Source: a bacterium (GTDB taxonomy: Bacteria; B130-G9). Taken from it: a DNA stretch of 18,553 bases. Numbering within the stretch: position 1 is the first letter of the stretch; every line of letters begins with the position of its first letter. Below, piece after piece: positions 15,829 through 18,553 of the stretch. The notes beneath the pieces are model-generated. The model was not told where the DNA came from. It saw only the letters and a list, made by a program, of their open reading frames with translations, and did not search any database. The position numbers and the translations under genes were made by a program. The stretch spans positions 1 to 18,553 of the forward strand of contig JAGHCW010000065.1 in NCBI GenBank assembly GCA_021160245.1, in the 5' to 3' direction.

Positions 15829-16945
15829 GATATACGAGCGAGGGGCAGGACTGGATGGGCCCTTGCTCACGATCATCGCCGTGTTGCTCTCCATCGGCAT
15901 AATTATGGTCTTCAGCGCCACGATGCTCCGCTCAGAGAACGATCATGGGACTCCATGGTATCATCTGATAAGGCACGTTTTATTTATTTGCATCGGCATA
16001 GTCGCCGGTTTTGGGGCCTCGTTGATACCGCCAAAAGTTCTTCCGAGATTAAGCCTCATCACAATCGCTGCGGTCGGGGTTCTGCTTATGCTGGTGTTTG
16101 TCCCGGGCATCGGCGAGAAGTCCAGAGGCGCCTGTCGCTGGATATCGCTCTTTGGGATTCGCTTTCAACCTAGCGAGCTGGCGAAAGTCGCGCTGCCTCT
16201 TTTCATGGCCTCGGTCATTTCGTTTTATCAAGACAAACCGTACAGGTCCTTGAAAGTCTTCGGGCTGACCTTGCCGGTCGTCGCGGCCACAATAGGTCTA
16301 GTCGCGCTGGAACCTGACTACGGGACGGCCGGAATGCTGATGCTGGTATGTGGCTCAATCTATTTCGTGGCTGAGTTCAGGCCGGCTCACATTTTGGCGC
16401 TTTCAGTCCTGATACTGCCCGGTTCGGTCATGGCCTATAAGGTCTCGCCGCACTTCCGGGAGAGGATATTGGCATTTATTAAGCTCTGGATTGATCCATC
16501 TGCTCCTCATTGGCAAATCGATCAGGCATTCACCGCGATAGGTTCAGGTGGCTTCTGGGGCCTGGGACTCGGCAATGGAATGCACAAGCATCTTATACTA
16601 GCGGAGAGTTTCAACGACTTTGCGCTCGCTTCAATCGCGGAGGAAGGGGGCTTCGTTGCAGCATCTCTTATTATTGGTCTTCTCCTCTATGCGGTGATGC
16701 GGAGCGTGATAATGAGCCTCCTACTTAAGAGTAATTTTGCCCGGCTTCTTGCCTTTGGCCTCTGCATGAGCATTGGCATACAGGGCTTCATGAATATCTG
16801 CGTTGTGCTTGGCCTAATGCCCATCACAGGAATCAACCTCCCGTTCATCAGCTACGGCGGAAGTGGGATGTTGGTGAACCTGGTAACCGCCGGGCTTCTA
16901 CTCTCCATGCTCGGAACTCAGAAAGTGGAAGGAGTTAAGAAGTGA
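15812..16945 (+). CDS. ftsW: Septal peptidoglycan polymerase FtsW (SEDS family)
   Basis: SEDS glycosyltransferase that polymerises lipid II at the septum with FtsI. About ten membrane helices in 377 residues. Signatures: FQPSELAKVA, AIGSGGFWGLGLGNG, ESFNDFALASIAEEGGF containing the likely catalytic D269 (aligned with D297 of E. coli FtsW), and PFISYGGSGML. The loop before D269 reads LILAES where LPEAHT is common. The start at 15812 is chosen for GGAGAGG (15796-15802) 9 bp upstream; ATG 15803 is too close to that site, and the open frame upstream of it is only overlap with murD. It overlaps murD by 17 bp and murC by 4 bp (GTGA). RodA is the alternative, but the dcw position favours FtsW. Confidence 0.93.
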   Translation: MIRVNKIYERGAGLDGPLLTIIAVLLSIGIIMVFSATMLRSENDHGTPWYHLIRHVLFICIGIVAGFGASLIPPKVLPRLSLITIAAVGVLLMLVFVPGIGEKSRGACRWISLFGIRFQPSELAKVALPLFMASVISFYQDKPYRSLKVFGLTLPVVAATIGLVALEPDYGTAGMLMLVCGSIYFVAEFRPAHILALSVLILPGSVMAYKVSPHFRERILAFIKLWIDPSAPHWQIDQAFTAIGSGGFWGLGLGNGMHKHLILAESFNDFALASIAEEGGFVAASLIIGLLLYAVMRSVIMSLLLKSNFARLLAFGLCMSIGIQGFMNICVVLGLMPITGINLPFISYGGSGMLVNLVTAGLLLSMLGTQKVEGVKK

Positions 16946-18339
16946 TAACTGGTATGCGCAGGGTTCATCTCGTCGGCATCGGCGGAAGCGGAATGAGCGG
17001 CATTGCGGTCGTCCTGCTGAATCTGAAGTGCGAGGTGTCCGGCTCAGATATTCAGGATAGCCCTCTATTGGAGCGGCTTAGGTCGGACGGCGCGAGCATT
17101 TTCCTCGGTCATGCCGCGGAGAATGTGAAGGGGGCGGATGTAGTCGTCTTCTCAAACGCTATCGCACGGGACAATCCGGAGCTGCTTGCGGCCAGCGATC
17201 TCGGCATTCCTGTCATACCCAGGGCGGAGATGCTGGCCGGCCTCATGCGGATGACAAAATGCGGCGTTGCGGTCGCCGGAACTCATGGGAAGACCTCGAC
17301 GAGCTCCATGATTGCCGAGATTCTTAGGACGGCGGGTTTGGACCCGACTGTCATCGTGGGAGGCGCTGTGGACGACCGAGGCAGCGGCGGACGACTTGGT
17401 TCAGGGAACATACTCGTGGCGGAAGCTTGTGAGTCGGACGGCACGTTTTTGAAGCTCGACCCGACCATAGCCGTCATTACGAGTCTTGAACGCGAACACA
17501 TGGATTATTATAGGAGCGAGGCTCAGCTATTTGAGGCATTCGTCACATTCGCCAACAACGTGCCCTTCTATGGTTGCGTGGTTATGTGTCTTGACCAGCC
17601 AAACCTCCAGATGCTTATTCCAAAAATTAAGCGCCGGCTGATGACCTATGGAATGACCACCCAGTCAGACCTAACGGCCGCGGAGGTGCGCCTCGACTGC
17701 TTCACTTCCCGATTCCAAGTTCACAGGCGGGAGAAGGCCGGGCGCCGACTGCTTGGGGAAGTATCCCTGAACTCGCCGGGCATGTTCAGCGTTCAAAACG
17801 CCCTGGCGGCAATCGCGGTCGCACTGGAGCTCGGGGTCGATTTCGAGAAAATCCAGGCCGGGTTGGCGAGGTTCAAACGGGCGGGAAGGCGATTTGAGCT
17901 GAAGGGGACCCCAGGCGACGTGATGATCGTCATTGACTACGGTCACCACCCGACGGAGATCAGGGAGACGTTGAAAGCTGCCAAGGCGGGCTGGAAACGC
18001 AGAATTCTTGTGGCATTCCAACCGCACCGCTTTTCGCGGACCCAAGACCTTCTCAGGGACTTTTTCACGATTTTCAACGATGCGGATTTCTTGGTTATCA
18101 CGCCCATCTATCCGGCGGGAGAATCGCCGATAGAGGGGATTGACAGCAAACTCATCTTCGAGGGTGTGAAGAGAATGGGACACAAAGCTGTGCATCTTGT
18201 TGAGGGAAAACTTGAGGCGACGGAGCTCTTAGCAAAAGAGTCTCGCGCCGGCGACATGATACTCATTTTGGGGGCGGGCGACATCCACACGATTGGGGAC
18301 GCCCTTTTGGAAAAACTGAACCACAATATAAGGAGATAA
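16942..18339 (+). CDS. murC: UDP-N-acetylmuramate:L-alanine ligase MurC
   Basis: First Mur ligase, adding L-Ala to UDP-MurNAc. Visible features: N-terminal HLVGIGGSGMSGIA, P-loop GTHGKTST (113-120), EACESDGTFLKLDP, the segment ITSLEREHMDYY, then DYGHHPTEI and FQPHRFSRTQDL in the C-terminal domain, and GAGDI near the end. Length 465 is normal. The start is GTG 16942 overlapping the ftsW stop, with GGAG (16931-16934) 7 bp upstream. It follows ftsW directly; the murG gene that usually separates them is not here. murB follows after 4 bp. Confidence 0.95.
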   Translation: MITGMRRVHLVGIGGSGMSGIAVVLLNLKCEVSGSDIQDSPLLERLRSDGASIFLGHAAENVKGADVVVFSNAIARDNPELLAASDLGIPVIPRAEMLAGLMRMTKCGVAVAGTHGKTSTSSMIAEILRTAGLDPTVIVGGAVDDRGSGGRLGSGNILVAEACESDGTFLKLDPTIAVITSLEREHMDYYRSEAQLFEAFVTFANNVPFYGCVVMCLDQPNLQMLIPKIKRRLMTYGMTTQSDLTAAEVRLDCFTSRFQVHRREKAGRRLLGEVSLNSPGMFSVQNALAAIAVALELGVDFEKIQAGLARFKRAGRRFELKGTPGDVMIVIDYGHHPTEIRETLKAAKAGWKRRILVAFQPHRFSRTQDLLRDFFTIFNDADFLVITPIYPAGESPIEGIDSKLIFEGVKRMGHKAVHLVEGKLEATELLAKESRAGDMILILGAGDIHTIGDALLEKLNHNIRR

Positions 18340-18343
18340 GACT

Positions 18344-18553
18344 ATGCTTACAAGCAGTGTGACAGCGGAATCTTGGGGTTCTGAGTTCTGGAATTACTGT
18401 GATGATGTCGGCTGTAAGACCTTCTGCGATGAGCCGCTCGGGAGCCACACTTCGATGGGTGTCGGTGGTCCGGCGGATGTCTTTGTAAGTCCGGAGACGA
18501 TTGAGCAGCTGGCCGGCATCAGGAGCTTCTGTGCGGATGCTTCTGTGCCATTC
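18344..18553 (+). CDS. murB: UDP-N-acetylenolpyruvoylglucosamine reductase MurB, N-terminal fragment (runs off window)
   Basis: FAD-dependent enzyme that reduces UDP-GlcNAc-enolpyruvate to UDP-MurNAc, the substrate of MurC. Only the first 70 codons are present, open to the right edge. The diagnostic part is EPLGSHTSMGVGGPADVFVS followed by TIEQL, the typical start of the MurB FAD-binding domain (usually EPLARHTTFRIGGPA). About 29 residues precede it, including several Cys and Trp. The start ATG 18344 has AGGAG (18331-18335) 8 bp upstream and lies 4 bp after the murC stop. A murC-murB order is common in dcw clusters. Confidence 0.88.
   Translation, partial: MLTSSVTAESWGSEFWNYCDDVGCKTFCDEPLGSHTSMGVGGPADVFVSPETIEQLAGIRSFCADASVPF

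Noticed and set aside
1-18553. CRISPR array, prophage, toxin-antitoxin or defence genes
   Set aside because: No regularly spaced direct repeats and no protein with the relevant motifs were seen on either strand.

Overview
The window reads as one chromosomal stretch of a Gram-negative-type bacterium. The evidence is a near-complete division and cell wall (dcw) cluster whose MurE carries the DNPR signature of meso-diaminopimelate-adding enzymes, plus a sigma-54-type activator. MraY looks proteobacterial/delta-like in its N-terminus, while RsmH has an LAQVFQA variant also familiar to me from Bacteroidota-like RsmH. I therefore do not assign a phylum; an uncultured or deep-branching lineage is plausible. 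Non-ATG starts are frequent: GTG for mraZ, mraY and murC, and TTG for murF.

Layout. (1) 2-3613: the 3' part of a very large TPR-GAF-AAA+(sigma-54)-Fis regulator, open at the left edge. (2) 3614-4562: a non-coding stretch. It holds a 358-bp MITE-like element (3663-4020) with 15-bp perfect terminal inverted repeats and a flanking 11-bp direct repeat. Nested inside is a REPIN-like pair of GTAG-headed REP hairpins in inverted orientation. A good sigma-70-type promoter starts 4 bp after the right-hand flanking repeat, followed by about 500 bp with no recognisable gene. (3) 4563-5048 (+): a stand-alone receiver-domain protein. It converges on a DUF4013-type membrane protein (5045-5662, -), and the two 3' ends overlap by 4 bp. 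(4) 5921-5995 (-): tRNA-Val(CAC) with an encoded CCA end and a clear promoter. (5) 6038-6660: non-coding, ending in a strong TTGACA-17-TTTAAT promoter for the dcw operon. (6) 6661-18553 (+): mraZ-rsmH-ftsL-ftsI-murE-murF-mraY-murD-ftsW-murC-murB(partial), continuing off the right edge.

The dcw genes are tightly packed. Several stop and start codons overlap (TGATG at ftsL/ftsI, TTGA at murE/murF, GTGA at ftsW/murC, with 11-17 bp overlaps at ftsI/murE and murD/ftsW), so they are almost certainly co-transcribed and partly translationally coupled. MurE, MurD, MurF and MurC build UDP-MurNAc-pentapeptide; MraY moves it onto undecaprenyl phosphate to make lipid I; FtsW and FtsI polymerise and cross-link septal peptidoglycan with FtsL as divisome scaffold; MraZ and RsmH are the customary first two genes. 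The clear oddity is that murG, normally between ftsW and murC, is absent from that position.

No CRISPR array, prophage, toxin-antitoxin or defence system was found. The most unusual structure is the composite repeat element at 3652-4031.
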